A stretch of DNA of 64,000 nt from Clostridiales bacterium oral taxon 876 str. F0540 (GTDB taxonomy: Bacteria; Bacillota; Clostridia; Clostridiales; Clostridiaceae). The notes beneath the pieces were generated by a model, which ran no database searches, was not told where the DNA came from, and saw nothing but the letters and a program-made list of their open reading frames with translations. Positions 15,984 through 24,865 of this stretch are shown piece after piece; position 1 is the stretch's first letter, and each line of letters begins with the position of its first letter. The position numbers and the translations under genes are program-made. The stretch covers positions 62,001-126,000 of the forward strand of contig KE993462.1 of NCBI GenBank assembly GCA_000466585.1, given 5' to 3'.

Positions 15984-17039
15984 TTGAGTAAATCAGTTGG
16001 TAAATTAGCTTGGCTAGACAAGTATCTTACATTATGGATTTTCATAGCTATGGCTTTAGGAGTGTTTTTAGGATGGGCAGCGCCGGGATTGGCTTCAGGC
16101 TTATCCTCATTGTCTGTGGGAACAACATCAATTCCTATCGCAGTTGGTCTTATTGTAATGATGTACCCGCCGCTCGCTAAAGTAAATTATAAAGAATTAG
16201 GAAAAGTATTTAAAAATCCAAAGGTTTTAACTTTATCTTTGGTACAGAATTGGATTATAGGACCTGCTTTGATGTTTACTCTTGCAGTTATATTTTTGAG
16301 AAATTATCCGCATTTTATGGCAGGGCTGATACTTATAGGACTTGCAAGATGCATAGCTATGGTAGTTGTTTGGAATAGTCTGGCTGATGGGGATAATGAA
16401 TATGCAGCAGCTCTTGTAGCCTTTAATTCTATGTTCCAGGTTGTATTTTATTCAATATTTGCTTATATATTCATCACAGTACTTCCAAAGGCTATAGGGC
16501 TTGAAGGAATGGCTGTCCATGTATCAATGGGGGAAGTAGCTTCATCAGTAGCTATATATCTTGGAATACCTTTTATAGGAGGTATGCTTACAAGATTAAT
16601 ACTTGAGCCTAAGATGGGAACTAAATGGTATAGAGAAAAATTCATACCTAAGATAAGCCCCTTTGCATTAATTGCTCTTTTATTTACCATAGTTATCATG
16701 TTTATGTTCAAAGGGAAATATATAATTGATCTTCCGATGGATGTAATTAGAATAGCAATACCACTTGTTATATACTTTATAATTATGTTCTCAGTTTCTT
16801 TCTATATAAGCCATAAATCCGGCATAGATTATCACAAAACAGTAAGTCTTTCCTTTACAGCTGCCAGCAACAATTTTGAACTAGCTATAGCTGTAGCTGT
16901 TGCAGTATTCGGCATAGAATCAAAAGAAGCTTTTACTGCAGTAATAGGTCCTCTTATTGAAGTACCGGTGATGATTGCTCTTGTTAATGTGGCGCTTAGG
17001 TGGGGAAGAAAATATTTTAACTATAGAAGAGTGGATTAA
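15984..17039 (+). CDS. acr3: Arsenite efflux permease Acr3
   Basis: 351 residues and ten hydrophobic helices, the standard size of the Acr3 arsenite antiporter. The essential cysteine of helix 4 is in LARCIAMVVVWN (C123), and the helix 9 segment SLSFTAASNNFELAIAVAVAVFG is the conserved family signature. The start is TTG at 15984: the ribosome site GAGGAGGGG (15971-15979) lies just before it, and the upstream ATG at 15969 overlaps that site. Last gene of the ars operon, closed by a strong terminator. It exports arsenite, alone or with ArsA. Confidence 0.95.
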   Translation: MSKSVGKLAWLDKYLTLWIFIAMALGVFLGWAAPGLASGLSSLSVGTTSIPIAVGLIVMMYPPLAKVNYKELGKVFKNPKVLTLSLVQNWIIGPALMFTLAVIFLRNYPHFMAGLILIGLARCIAMVVVWNSLADGDNEYAAALVAFNSMFQVVFYSIFAYIFITVLPKAIGLEGMAVHVSMGEVASSVAIYLGIPFIGGMLTRLILEPKMGTKWYREKFIPKISPFALIALLFTIVIMFMFKGKYIIDLPMDVIRIAIPLVIYFIIMFSVSFYISHKSGIDYHKTVSLSFTAASNNFELAIAVAVAVFGIESKEAFTAVIGPLIEVPVMIALVNVALRWGRKYFNYRRVD

Positions 17040-17063
17040 GCATTTTAAATATTTATTATTAAT

Positions 17064-17100
17064 ATAATGCAGCTAGCAAAAACTAGCTGCATTATCATTT
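17064..17100 (+). terminator. Terminator of the ars operon
   Basis: Perfect 13-bp inverted repeat 17064-17076 and 17083-17095 (ATAATGCAGCTAG) followed by CATTTT. Confidence 0.85.
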
Positions 17101-17199
17101 TAAGAATGTAAATATTAATTTGAGAGATAATATTATTGACTTACTATATGATTATTGCGGAGGTATATTATTTTCTGGTTTCTGAATGCTGTTGGCATT

Positions 17200-17636
17200 A
17201 GGAGTAGGTTTATTCTTTCCAAGAGTATACCTGTTTTGGTAGCTTCAAGCGGATTTGCACTCTGTTTACCTATGAAGTAATTTTGTCTGTACATATAAAA
17301 TTTCGAAAGTTAAACGGATGCACACCCCGAGGAGAGTGTCAGATGCCTGGGTTTCCTTATACATCCTCACTTGCCTTAATAGGAACAAATGTTGTTATGT
17401 TAAGTATGCCTTTCATTCGTGGGCAAGGAGCATGGCTTGCAGCAGGAGTTGTAATGTTAGTATTATTTTCATTAATATATTTAACAATGAAGTTTTTCAG
17501 TAGTTCTAAAGGGAAGGATACTTCTTATAAAAGTATAGATTTCAAAAGATTTCATGGAAGGTTAGCGTCAGAGTTCTCCAGAGAATTGACTATCGATGCT
17601 GATAAGAAAAAGAATAATAAAAATAGTGGTAAATAG
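17200..17636 (+). pseudogene. Remnant of an amino-acid permease (APC family)
   Basis: One frame encodes SIPVLVASSGFALCLPMK and stops at 17278; then another frame (17283-17636) encodes FRKLNGC, PGFPYTSSLALIGTNVVMLSMPF, GAWLAAGVVMLVL and a hydrophilic tail. These are two neighbouring parts of the C-terminal region of LysP/GabP/AnsP-type permeases, including the typical MPGFPYTS before the last helices. The two parts are in different frames with a stop between, and the N-terminal two thirds are missing. So the gene is truncated and frameshifted. The C-terminal piece is an intact 117-codon frame but has no ribosome site. A terminator follows, probably the old gene's own. Confidence 0.72.
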
Positions 17637-17660
17637 AGGCTGACGTAAAGCCTCTTTTAT
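17635..17660 (+). terminator. Terminator after the permease remnant
   Basis: Arms AGAGGCT (17635-17641) and AGCCTCT (17649-17655) followed by a T run. Confidence 0.7.
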
Positions 17661-17772
17661 TTATGAAAAAGTAATAAAGTTGAGCGAGGATCAGTATAAT
17701 TTAGGGGCGACTTAAAAAGAACTAATACCAAGGAATTAATGAAAAAAGGAAAACTTAGCGTGGGGGTTAGAA

Positions 17773-19152
17773 ATGTCAACAATAATTAAAAATGGTACAA
17801 TTATTACTGCTAGTGATACTTATATTGCAGATATTCATATTGATGGGGACACTATAAAACAAATAGGTGTGAACCTACCTATAAACAATCATGAGGTTAT
17901 TGATGCCACAGGAAGATATGTGATTCCCGGAGGGATTGATGTTCACACACATTTAAATCTTGATGTAGGAATTGCAGTTGCAAAGGATGACTTTTATACT
18001 GGTACAGTTGCAGCGGCATGTGGTGGGACAACAACTATTGTAGATCACATGGGATTTGGACCAAAAGGTTGTAATTTAAAGCATCAAGTAGATGCATATC
18101 ATGGATATGCAGATGGGAAGGCGGTTATAGATTACAGTTTTCATGGTGTTTTGCAGCATGTAAATGAAGAAATCCTTGATGAAATGGAAGAGATAATAAA
18201 TAACGAAGGAATTCCAAGCTTTAAAGCATATCTAACCTATGATTATAAGCTGTCAGATATGGAGGTTCTAAAAGTTCTGATAAGGCTTAAGGAATTAGGA
18301 GGTTTGACAACTGTGCATCCTGAAAATGACGCTGCAGTAAATTATCTTAGAAGCTACTACTCTCAAAAGGGGATGCTTACACCAATTTATCATGCATTGA
18401 GCAGGCCGCAGGAATGTGAGGCAGAAGCAATAAATAGGATGATAAATCTTGCTGCAATTGCAGGAAATGCACCTTTATATATAGTTCATCTTTCCTGTGG
18501 TCTTGGACTTGATTATATAAAAATGGCTTCAGAAAGAGGGCAAAAGGTTTATGCTGAAACATGTCCTCAATATTTATTGCTGGATGATGAAAGCTATAAT
18601 GACCCAAACAATGAAGGTTTAAAATATATAATGAGCCCGCCGCTTAGAAAAAAACAAGATCAGGAAAAACTGTGGAAAGGTATAAGGGACGGATTTATAC
18701 AAGTTGTTGCAACAGATCACTGTCCTTTTGATTTTAATGGACATAAACAGCTTGGCAAGGACGACTTTACAAAGTGTCCCAATGGTACACCGGGCATAGA
18801 AACAAGAGTGCCTCTTTTATTTTCAGAGGGTGTTTCAAAAGGAAGGATAAGCATAAATAAATTTGTTGAGATTATAGCTGCAAATCCGGCAAAAATATTT
18901 GGGCTTTATCCTCAAAAGGGTACCATAGCCGTAGGAGCAGATGCAGATATAGTTATAATTGATCCTAAAAAAGAGGTAGTGATGACAAATAGTATTCTTC
19001 ATGAAAATGTAGATTATACTGCCTATGAGGGTATGAGACTTAAGGGATATCCGGTGCTCACTTTAGTTAGAGGCAAAGTAGTAGCTAAAGATAATAAATT
19101 TGTTGGAGAAGCTGGATACGGAAAATTTATAAAGCGAAGTATCAACCTATAA
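17773..19152 (+). CDS. hydA: Dihydropyrimidinase / D-hydantoinase
   Basis: 459 residues, full length for this amidohydrolase. The two-metal site is complete: His58 and His60 in DVHTH, the lysine to be carbamylated K151 in FKAYLTYDY, His182 (TVHPEN), His238 (IVHLS) and Asp314 (ATDHCPF). The enzyme opens the ring of dihydropyrimidines or 5-substituted hydantoins. Dihydroorotase and allantoinase are more distant alternatives; the Tyr in FKAYLTYD favours hydantoinase. ATG follows TGGGGGT with short spacing. It is a single gene; no carbamoylase or racemase is nearby, though the preceding decayed amino-acid permease could once have been linked. Confidence 0.92.
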   Translation: MSTIIKNGTIITASDTYIADIHIDGDTIKQIGVNLPINNHEVIDATGRYVIPGGIDVHTHLNLDVGIAVAKDDFYTGTVAAACGGTTTIVDHMGFGPKGCNLKHQVDAYHGYADGKAVIDYSFHGVLQHVNEEILDEMEEIINNEGIPSFKAYLTYDYKLSDMEVLKVLIRLKELGGLTTVHPENDAAVNYLRSYYSQKGMLTPIYHALSRPQECEAEAINRMINLAAIAGNAPLYIVHLSCGLGLDYIKMASERGQKVYAETCPQYLLLDDESYNDPNNEGLKYIMSPPLRKKQDQEKLWKGIRDGFIQVVATDHCPFDFNGHKQLGKDDFTKCPNGTPGIETRVPLLFSEGVSKGRISINKFVEIIAANPAKIFGLYPQKGTIAVGADADIVIIDPKKEVVMTNSILHENVDYTAYEGMRLKGYPVLTLVRGKVVAKDNKFVGEAGYGKFIKRSINL

Positions 19153-19412
19153 TATGTATTATGCAGTAAATACAAGGAATCAAATATATAACTTCTAGCT
19201 CTATGGAACACGGCAGGTCCTAGAGCTTTAAATCTATTTTAAGAGGATAATATAAACAGGCAGTATTGTATTAGCAAAGAGCTTGTATTAAAATTAATAT
19301 TTGTGAGGGTTTTTTATGGAAAACAAATAGTTTTATTTGTGGCTGACACATTTAAATAAAAAGTTATTTCGATTTTAGTTAAAATAATGACAGTAAAGGA
19401 AGTGGAGCCATT
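19153..19412. other. Intergenic stretch with weak hairpin
   Basis: Contains a short inverted repeat AGCTCTA (19197-19203) and TAGAGCT (19221-19227) shortly after the hydantoinase gene, probably a weak terminator. Downstream there is a GAGGG-like site followed by a five-codon ATG frame at 19317. Nothing else is recognised. Confidence 0.35.
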
Positions 19413-20789
19413 ATGATTACCCGAAGCAGAAACATTGATATGACAAGTGGTCCTTTGTTTAAGAAAATATTAATATTTGCCTTGCCAATTATGGCAATGT
19501 ATATCCTGCAGCTTATGTTCAATACTGCAGATATGGTAGTTGTGGGACGTTTTTCCGGAAGCAAGGCTCTTGCGGCAGTGGGGTCTACAGGTTCACTTAT
19601 TAACCTGATTATTACATTGTTTATGGGTTTGTCGGTAGGTACAACGGTTGTAGTGGCTCAGGACTCCGGAGCTGGTAAAAAAGGGGATGTGAGCAAGTCT
19701 GTTCATACTTCAATTGCTATCAGCATTATAGGAGGAATTATTGTTATGGTGGCGGGAATATTACTCTCGAAGCCCTTGCTTAACATGATGGGCACCCCGG
19801 AGGATATTATAGGGCTTTCGACGTTATATATGAAAATTTATTTCATAAGCACTCCTGCAACCATGGTATATAATTTTGCTGCTGCTATTCTACGCGCTGC
19901 AGGTGACAGTCGACGTCCGATGTATTATCTTGTTATTACCGGAACTTTACATGTAATATTAAACCTGTTTTTTGTAATTGTGCTGCACATGAGTGTAGCA
20001 GGGGTGGCAGCAGCAACAGTTATTTCGGAGTATCTTTCTGTGGTGCTTATTATAATGTGCCTGATGAAATGTGATGGAGGCTTGCGTTTTATACCGAAAA
20101 AGATGCGTATTGATATGCAGAAGCTGAAGATTATTGTAAGGATCGGCCTGCCAGCAGGTATGCAGGGGCTTTTATTCTCCATTTCCAATGTATTGGTTCA
20201 ATCAGCGGTTAATTCCTTTGGCTCCACAATGGTTGCAGCAAGTGCAGCTGCAGGAAATGTGGAAAACTATATCGGAACCACAATGAATGCCTATTATAAT
20301 GCAGCCATTTCCTTTACCGGACAAAATATGGGAGCAAAAAAGTATGATAGAATTGATACTATTGCAAAGGTGAGCACAATCTTGGTTTTCTCTACCTGGA
20401 TTCTCTTAGGAGGTGCAATTTTACTCTTTGGAAGGCCTCTTTTAAGCATATATACTTCCGACCCCGCAGTAATAAAACTTGGGATACTGAGAATGAATAT
20501 AATGATAGCTGCATTTTTTACCTGTGGAATTATGAATGTATTTCCGGGGCTTACTCGAGGAATGGGCTATTCTATAATGCCTATGCTTTCAACTCTTATC
20601 GGTGCCTGCCTAATGAGGATTGTGTGGCTTGTTACAATATTTAAATGGTATCCTACAGAAGTTATTCTCTTTTCCTGCTATCCTGTGACTTGGACACTGG
20701 CAGGACTTGGTCAAGTAGGAATTTACTTTTATGCAAGACGTCAGATTCGAAAGAAAGCAGAACCTCAGATCCAAGCAGCAAAACTATAG
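19413..20789 (+). CDS. MATE family efflux transporter (horizontally acquired?)
   Basis: 458 residues, 12 hydrophobic helices in two related halves, the length and pattern of MATE proteins that export drugs or metabolites by H+ or Na+ antiport. The N-terminal segment PLFKKILIFALPIMAMYILQLMF and the GRFSGSKALAAVG segment are typical of NorM/DinF-like clostridial members. ATG follows GGAAGTGGAG. Codon use is unlike its neighbours: about half of the arginines are CGN and G/C-ending codons are frequent, while the surrounding genes use almost only AGA/AGG. This suggests recent transfer. Substrate not known. Confidence 0.93.
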   Translation: MITRSRNIDMTSGPLFKKILIFALPIMAMYILQLMFNTADMVVVGRFSGSKALAAVGSTGSLINLIITLFMGLSVGTTVVVAQDSGAGKKGDVSKSVHTSIAISIIGGIIVMVAGILLSKPLLNMMGTPEDIIGLSTLYMKIYFISTPATMVYNFAAAILRAAGDSRRPMYYLVITGTLHVILNLFFVIVLHMSVAGVAAATVISEYLSVVLIIMCLMKCDGGLRFIPKKMRIDMQKLKIIVRIGLPAGMQGLLFSISNVLVQSAVNSFGSTMVAASAAAGNVENYIGTTMNAYYNAAISFTGQNMGAKKYDRIDTIAKVSTILVFSTWILLGGAILLFGRPLLSIYTSDPAVIKLGILRMNIMIAAFFTCGIMNVFPGLTRGMGYSIMPMLSTLIGACLMRIVWLVTIFKWYPTEVILFSCYPVTWTLAGLGQVGIYFYARRQIRKKAEPQIQAAKL

Positions 20790-20823
20790 AATTATTATCG
20801 TCAGATTTAAAGTTAATAATGAT

Positions 20824-20861
20824 AAACAAAAGACAGTTGGAAGTCCAGCTGTTTTTTGTTT
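20824..20861 (+). terminator. Terminator of the MATE gene
   Basis: 17-bp arms 20824-20840 and 20845-20861 with two G-T pairs, TTTTTTG T-run within the right arm. Confidence 0.8.
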
Positions 20862-20893
20862 ATGGAAAATTATTTTTATGGAAAACATTACAA

Positions 20894-20950
20894 TTTCACA
20901 TAAGTTTCACATAATTATCTGATAATGCTGCAACAATTTAATTATATAAT
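20894..20950 (+). promoter_or_regulatory. Response-regulator box and promoter of the glycosylation operon
   Basis: Two tandem 11-mers, TTTCACATAAG (20894-20904) and TTTCACATAAT (20905-20915), then a TATAAT -10 box at 20945-20950 with no good -35. The core TCACATAATTA begins 38 bases before the -10, exactly as at 33034 and 35240. This is the pattern of an OmpR/PhoB-type activator site. Confidence 0.75.
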
Positions 20951-20996
20951 TTAGTCAATAAATGAAATTGTATATGAAAATTGGGGTGAGAGAATT

Positions 20997-21944
20997 ATGT
21001 ATGGAAAAACTTATTCTTTAGTAGTGCCCGTGTATAATGAGGAGCTTGTTATTTTTGAGAGTTATAAAAGATTAAAGCAAGTTATGGAACAAACTGAGGA
21101 AGAATATGAAATTATATTTGTTAATGATGGAAGCAAAGATAAGACAAGAGAAAAATTAGAGTCTATATGTGAAGAAGACGAGAATATAAGACTTATAAAC
21201 TTTTCTAGAAATTTTGGACATCAGGCGGCAATTACAGCTGGTATGGAATTATCTTTAGGACAAGCTATTATAGTTATTGATGCAGATTTACAGGATCCTC
21301 CTGAAGTAATTTTAGGCATGATAAGAAAATGGAAGGATGGTTATGAGGTCGTTTATGGAAAAAGAGCAAAGAGAGAGGGAGAAACCTTTTTTAAGAAATT
21401 TACAGCTAAAGCCTTTTATAGAATTTTAGGAAGCATGACTAATATTGAAATTCCTGTGGATACGGGAGATTTTAGATTGATTGATAGAAAAGTTTGTGAT
21501 GCGCTTACTTCACTTCCTGAGAAAAATAGATATGTAAGAGGGCTTGTGAGCTGGGTTGGTTACAAGCAGACCTACGTAGAATTTATAAGACAGGAAAGAT
21601 TTGCAGGTGAAACCAAATACCCTTTGAAAAAAATGATAAAGCTTGCCCTTGACGGCATAACCTCTTTTTCATACAAACCTTTAGTAATTGCGAGTTACCT
21701 GGGCGGCATTACCTTTGTAGCTGGGCTGATTTTACTTATTACCGACATCTTAAAGTCCTTTGTAAATAGTTCAAGAGTATTGGATTTAGGCTTGATTCTT
21801 TCTATCAATCTTATGATGTTCGGGTTAATATTTTGCTGTATTGGCATCATGGGGCAATACATTGCAAGAATTTTTGATGAAAGCAAGGCACGCCCGCTTT
21901 ATATTATAGAAAGCGAAATCAGTAAAAAGGAGTTTGAGGAATAA
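20997..21944 (+). CDS. Undecaprenyl-phosphate glycosyltransferase (GT2, CsbB/GtrB type)
   Basis: 315 residues. Residues 1-230 are a GT-A domain: YSLVVPVYNEE, the nucleotide-sugar aspartates in FVNDGSKD and IDADLQDPPEV, and RFAGETKYPLKKMIKLALDG. Two C-terminal helices (about 232-255 and 265-290) anchor it, as in CsbB, YkcC and GtrB, which load a sugar on undecaprenyl phosphate at the inner face of the membrane. It is followed at once by a GtrA flippase and a GT-C transferase, so the three form a three-component glycosylation system. ATG at 20997 follows TGGGGTGAG. It is the first gene after the putative response-regulator box. Confidence 0.93.
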   Translation: MYGKTYSLVVPVYNEELVIFESYKRLKQVMEQTEEEYEIIFVNDGSKDKTREKLESICEEDENIRLINFSRNFGHQAAITAGMELSLGQAIIVIDADLQDPPEVILGMIRKWKDGYEVVYGKRAKREGETFFKKFTAKAFYRILGSMTNIEIPVDTGDFRLIDRKVCDALTSLPEKNRYVRGLVSWVGYKQTYVEFIRQERFAGETKYPLKKMIKLALDGITSFSYKPLVIASYLGGITFVAGLILLITDILKSFVNSSRVLDLGLILSINLMMFGLIFCCIGIMGQYIARIFDESKARPLYIIESEISKKEFEE

Positions 21945-21945
21945 T

Positions 21946-22386
21946 ATGAAACTAGCGATGGTAAATAATCAAACCTTTAGGCACATTAATAAGTTCGGTT
22001 TTGTGGGATGCCTGAACACCTTGATTGACTTTGGAATCTTTTCAGTGCTAAATGGTGTGGTTGGAATTAACTATGTAGTAAGTCAAATTTTATCTTATTC
22101 AAGCGGCACGCTGAATAGTTTTTTCTGCAATAAGTTCTGGACTTTTAAAGATACAAGAACTAATAAAAAAACTTCAAACGAAATTATTCAATTTATTACC
22201 GTTAATTTAGCATCGCTGAGTGTCAGCATAATAGGTTTAAGTGTGCTGCTTAAAGACCATTATATGAATGCCTTACTGGCAAAAATTGTATCAATGGCAC
22301 TTGCTCAGATAGTTAATTTTTTAGGATATAGATTTTGGGTTTTTGGAAGATTTATCAGGCGTTCAAATGCTGTCAAAAGGATTTAA
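21946..22386 (+). CDS. GtrA-family flippase-like protein
   Basis: 146 residues with four hydrophobic helices (about 20-40, 45-65, 85-105, 115-135), the GtrA fold. Typical parts are FGFVGCLNTLIDFGIFSVL, FFCNKFWTFK and a last helix before YRFWVFGRF. The family is thought to flip undecaprenyl-phosphate-linked sugar to the outside (GtcA in Gram-positives). The ATG at 21946 lies just after the GT2 stop with GAGGA before it; a TTG at 21934 is in frame but overlaps the ribosome site. Second gene of the glycosylation operon. Confidence 0.9.
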   Translation: MKLAMVNNQTFRHINKFGFVGCLNTLIDFGIFSVLNGVVGINYVVSQILSYSSGTLNSFFCNKFWTFKDTRTNKKTSNEIIQFITVNLASLSVSIIGLSVLLKDHYMNALLAKIVSMALAQIVNFLGYRFWVFGRFIRRSNAVKRI

Positions 22387-22457
22387 TGTAAAGCAGCATT
22401 AAGTTTAACAGCAAAAGACAATGGATTTGACAAACATGATAATAGGAGGTATGTAAA

Positions 22458-24596
22458 GTGAAAAAGATTAGGGAAATAAAAGAATATATTTATCTTACAG
22501 CTATTGTTATCTTATCTGCTGCATTAAATTTTGTAAACTTAGGAATAGAGGGGACAGCTAATCAATATTACGCAGCAGGAGTAAAGAGCATGACCATGAG
22601 TCTAAAAAACTTCTTTTTTGTAGCTATGGATCCAGCTGGTTTTGTTACTATCGATAAGCCGCCTTTTGGTTTTTGGATTCAGGCTATATCTGCTAAGATA
22701 TTTGGTTTTAGCGGATGGAGCATACTGCTTCCACAGGCTTTGGCAGGAGTTCTTTCCACAGTAGTATTATATATAATAGTTAAAAAATCCTTTGGAAGTG
22801 CTGCCGGATTAATTTCAGCTTTATGTCTTGCGATTACACCAGTGTTTGTGGCAGTAAGCAGAAACAACACTATTGATAATCAGCTTGTGCTTGTTTTAAT
22901 TCTTTCCTGCTGGGCACTATCTGCTGCAGCAAGGAAGGGTAAATTTAAATACCTTGTGTTAAGCATGGTACTTATAGGAATTGGTTTTAATATAAAAGCA
23001 CTTCAGGCCTATATGATTGTGCCTGCTGTATATATTATGTACTTGTTTGCAGGTACAATATCATTGAAAAAAAGAATTACACATTTAGCTTTAGGTACAG
23101 CAATCTTGCTTGCAGTATCATTTTCCTGGGCGCTGATCGTAGATTCCATACCTGCAAGCAACCGTCCTTATGTTGGAAGCAGCGGTAATAATACAGAAAT
23201 GGGACTTATTATCGGTCATAATGGCTCAGAAAGGCTTAGCCTTGGCAGCCTATTTGGAGGCAGCAATAATCAGCAGGGGCAAGGAAGACCTGGAGGTTTT
23301 AGTCAGGGAGGCCCAGGACAAGGAGATCCAGGAAACTTTGGACAGGGTGGTCAAGGTGTACCGGGAAACTTTGATAATGATGGACAGATGCAAGGAGACA
23401 GGGAGCATGACGGAAGCTTCAAGGACATGAACCTTCAAGATGGAGGAAAAGGTCAAGGGGCGCCAGGTATGGGTGGAGGTTTTCAAGGGGGAGGTCCAGG
23501 AAGCAGCAGCGGGCTGTCAGGTACCTTTGGAAATCAAACTCAAGCAGGCATTACACGTTTATTCTCTAAAAACATACTTGCAGATCAAATAGTTTGGTTT
23601 ATACCTCTGGCGTTTGTTGGATTTATATCAGCATCGGTAAAAGAAAAATTGAGAATTAAATTGGATAATTCTAAAAAACAAGCACTTATTTTATGGTTTA
23701 TGTGGCTGTTCCCTGAATTTATATATTTCAGCTTTAATACAGGATTATTCCATCCTCATTATTTAACAATGATGGCTCCTCCGGCAGCTGCATTATCAGG
23801 AATCGGAATTGTGACTATGTGGGAAATGTACAAAGAGGGAGGCTGGAAAGCGTGGTTTTTGCCGGTAGCTTTACTTATTAATGGTTTAGTACAGCTGATA
23901 ATGCTTTCTTATTTTGTAAGCTCCTCACAGAAAGTTAAGATATTGATGGTTTTATTAATTGCCTTAAGCTTTGTACCTGTTCTTATAATGATTGGAACTA
24001 AGCTCTTGAAAAAAGACTCAACTAAAATCAATAAGATGCTTGTATCTTTAGGAGTAGCAGGAATTCTTGTATCACCTTTAGTAGGTTCCAGTGCTGCAAT
24101 GTTTTATGCCGTAGATTCAACAAATCCGTCAGCGGGCATGGAACTTCTTCAGGCACAACTAGCCTCAAAGCAAAATTCATCTGAAGGTTTTATGAGAAAT
24201 AACGACCGTGGGCTTGGCTTTGATAATATAAGCACAGAGAATTTAGTTAATTTTTTAAATAATCACAAAGTAAATGGAAAAGCTCAAATTGTTGTAAGTT
24301 CATCAAATACTGCAGAAAACCTTACAATAAATACTGATTTATACGTTGCTTCCCTGAGCGGATTTATGGCGAATGAAACTGTAATGAGCCTTGATCAATT
24401 TAAAGCTCTTGTAAAAAACGGAGAAATACGATATGTTTTAGCTGGTGATAGTGGCAGAGGAAATTCTAACAGTGAAATTATGTTCTGGGTTCAGCAAAAT
24501 GGAAAGTTAATTTCATATGGTGCAGATTCATCTGATGGAGCAAGTCCAAATAGTTCAGAACAACTATATGATTTATCTGGCAGTGTTAACAATTAA
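22458..24596 (+). CDS. GT39/GT-C membrane glycosyltransferase with Gly/Gln-rich insert
   Basis: 712 residues. The N-terminal half has the GT-C pattern: acidic loop after helix 1 (NLGIEGTANQYYAAG), DKPPFGFWIQ as in ArnT and YkcB, then many helices up to about 230. Residues about 265-355 are a low-complexity Gly/Gln/Pro-rich region, followed by more helices (about 375-560) and a C-terminal extracellular domain (about 570-712). It should take sugar from undecaprenyl phosphate outside the membrane and attach it to an envelope polymer. GTG at 22458 follows AGGAGGT. Last gene of the three-component set; the acceptor (lipoteichoic acid, wall polymer or protein) is unknown. Confidence 0.9.
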   Translation: MKKIREIKEYIYLTAIVILSAALNFVNLGIEGTANQYYAAGVKSMTMSLKNFFFVAMDPAGFVTIDKPPFGFWIQAISAKIFGFSGWSILLPQALAGVLSTVVLYIIVKKSFGSAAGLISALCLAITPVFVAVSRNNTIDNQLVLVLILSCWALSAAARKGKFKYLVLSMVLIGIGFNIKALQAYMIVPAVYIMYLFAGTISLKKRITHLALGTAILLAVSFSWALIVDSIPASNRPYVGSSGNNTEMGLIIGHNGSERLSLGSLFGGSNNQQGQGRPGGFSQGGPGQGDPGNFGQGGQGVPGNFDNDGQMQGDREHDGSFKDMNLQDGGKGQGAPGMGGGFQGGGPGSSSGLSGTFGNQTQAGITRLFSKNILADQIVWFIPLAFVGFISASVKEKLRIKLDNSKKQALILWFMWLFPEFIYFSFNTGLFHPHYLTMMAPPAAALSGIGIVTMWEMYKEGGWKAWFLPVALLINGLVQLIMLSYFVSSSQKVKILMVLLIALSFVPVLIMIGTKLLKKDSTKINKMLVSLGVAGILVSPLVGSSAAMFYAVDSTNPSAGMELLQAQLASKQNSSEGFMRNNDRGLGFDNISTENLVNFLNNHKVNGKAQIVVSSSNTAENLTINTDLYVASLSGFMANETVMSLDQFKALVKNGEIRYVLAGDSGRGNSNSEIMFWVQQNGKLISYGADSSDGASPNSSEQLYDLSGSVNN

Positions 24597-24627
24597 GCGG
24601 GGTACTAAAGTACTCTGCTTTTTTTAT
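24596..24627 (+). terminator. Terminator of the glycosylation operon
   Basis: Arms AGCGGGGTACT (24596-24606) and AGTACTCTGCT (24609-24619) with G-T pairs, then eight T. Confidence 0.82.
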
Positions 24628-24654
24628 TTTAACGTATTTTGTTATTAAAAATAA

Positions 24655-24679
24655 CAGGTTGATAAAAATTATCAACCTG
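24655..24679 (+). promoter_or_regulatory. Palindrome, likely activator or repressor site
   Basis: Perfect 10-bp arms CAGGTTGATA (24655-24664) and TATCAACCTG (24670-24679) around AAAAT, with no T run, so not a terminator. It lies about 125 bp before the sigma-54 promoter of the HPr gene, the usual distance of an enhancer site. The core TTGATA-N5-TATCAA recurs at 25265-25283 before adk. Confidence 0.5.
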
Positions 24680-24802
24680 CCTATGCACTTTATAATACAT
24701 ATGAAATATATAAAAATTAGAAGACAGCAAAGAAGTAAGTATTTAAGCCATTTTAGGGTAACTATGACTCAAAACTTAAGTTTTTTGCTGAATAACTATA
24801 TT

Positions 24803-24819
24803 TGGCATGTTTATTGCTA
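24803..24819 (+). promoter_or_regulatory. Sigma-54 (-24/-12) promoter of the HPr gene
   Basis: TGGCAT (24803-24808), five bases, TTGCTA (24814-24819). GG and GC are separated by exactly ten bases and the elements match TGGCAY-N5-TTGCW fully. It is preceded by TT and shares TTTGGCATG with the cel promoter at 61795. Confidence 0.75.
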
Positions 24820-24865
24820 AATATATAATTGAAAATAAATTTATAATTTGCAGGGGGTAACCAAA

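Noticed and set aside
23170..23486. Open frames on both strands in the Gly/Gln-rich part of the GT39 gene
   Set aside because: Low-complexity codons leave other frames open by chance; no start signals.
23260..23520. Possible tandem repeat or CRISPR-like array
   Set aside because: Repeats are irregular Gly/Gln/Pro codons inside a coding frame, with no fixed repeat-spacer pattern.
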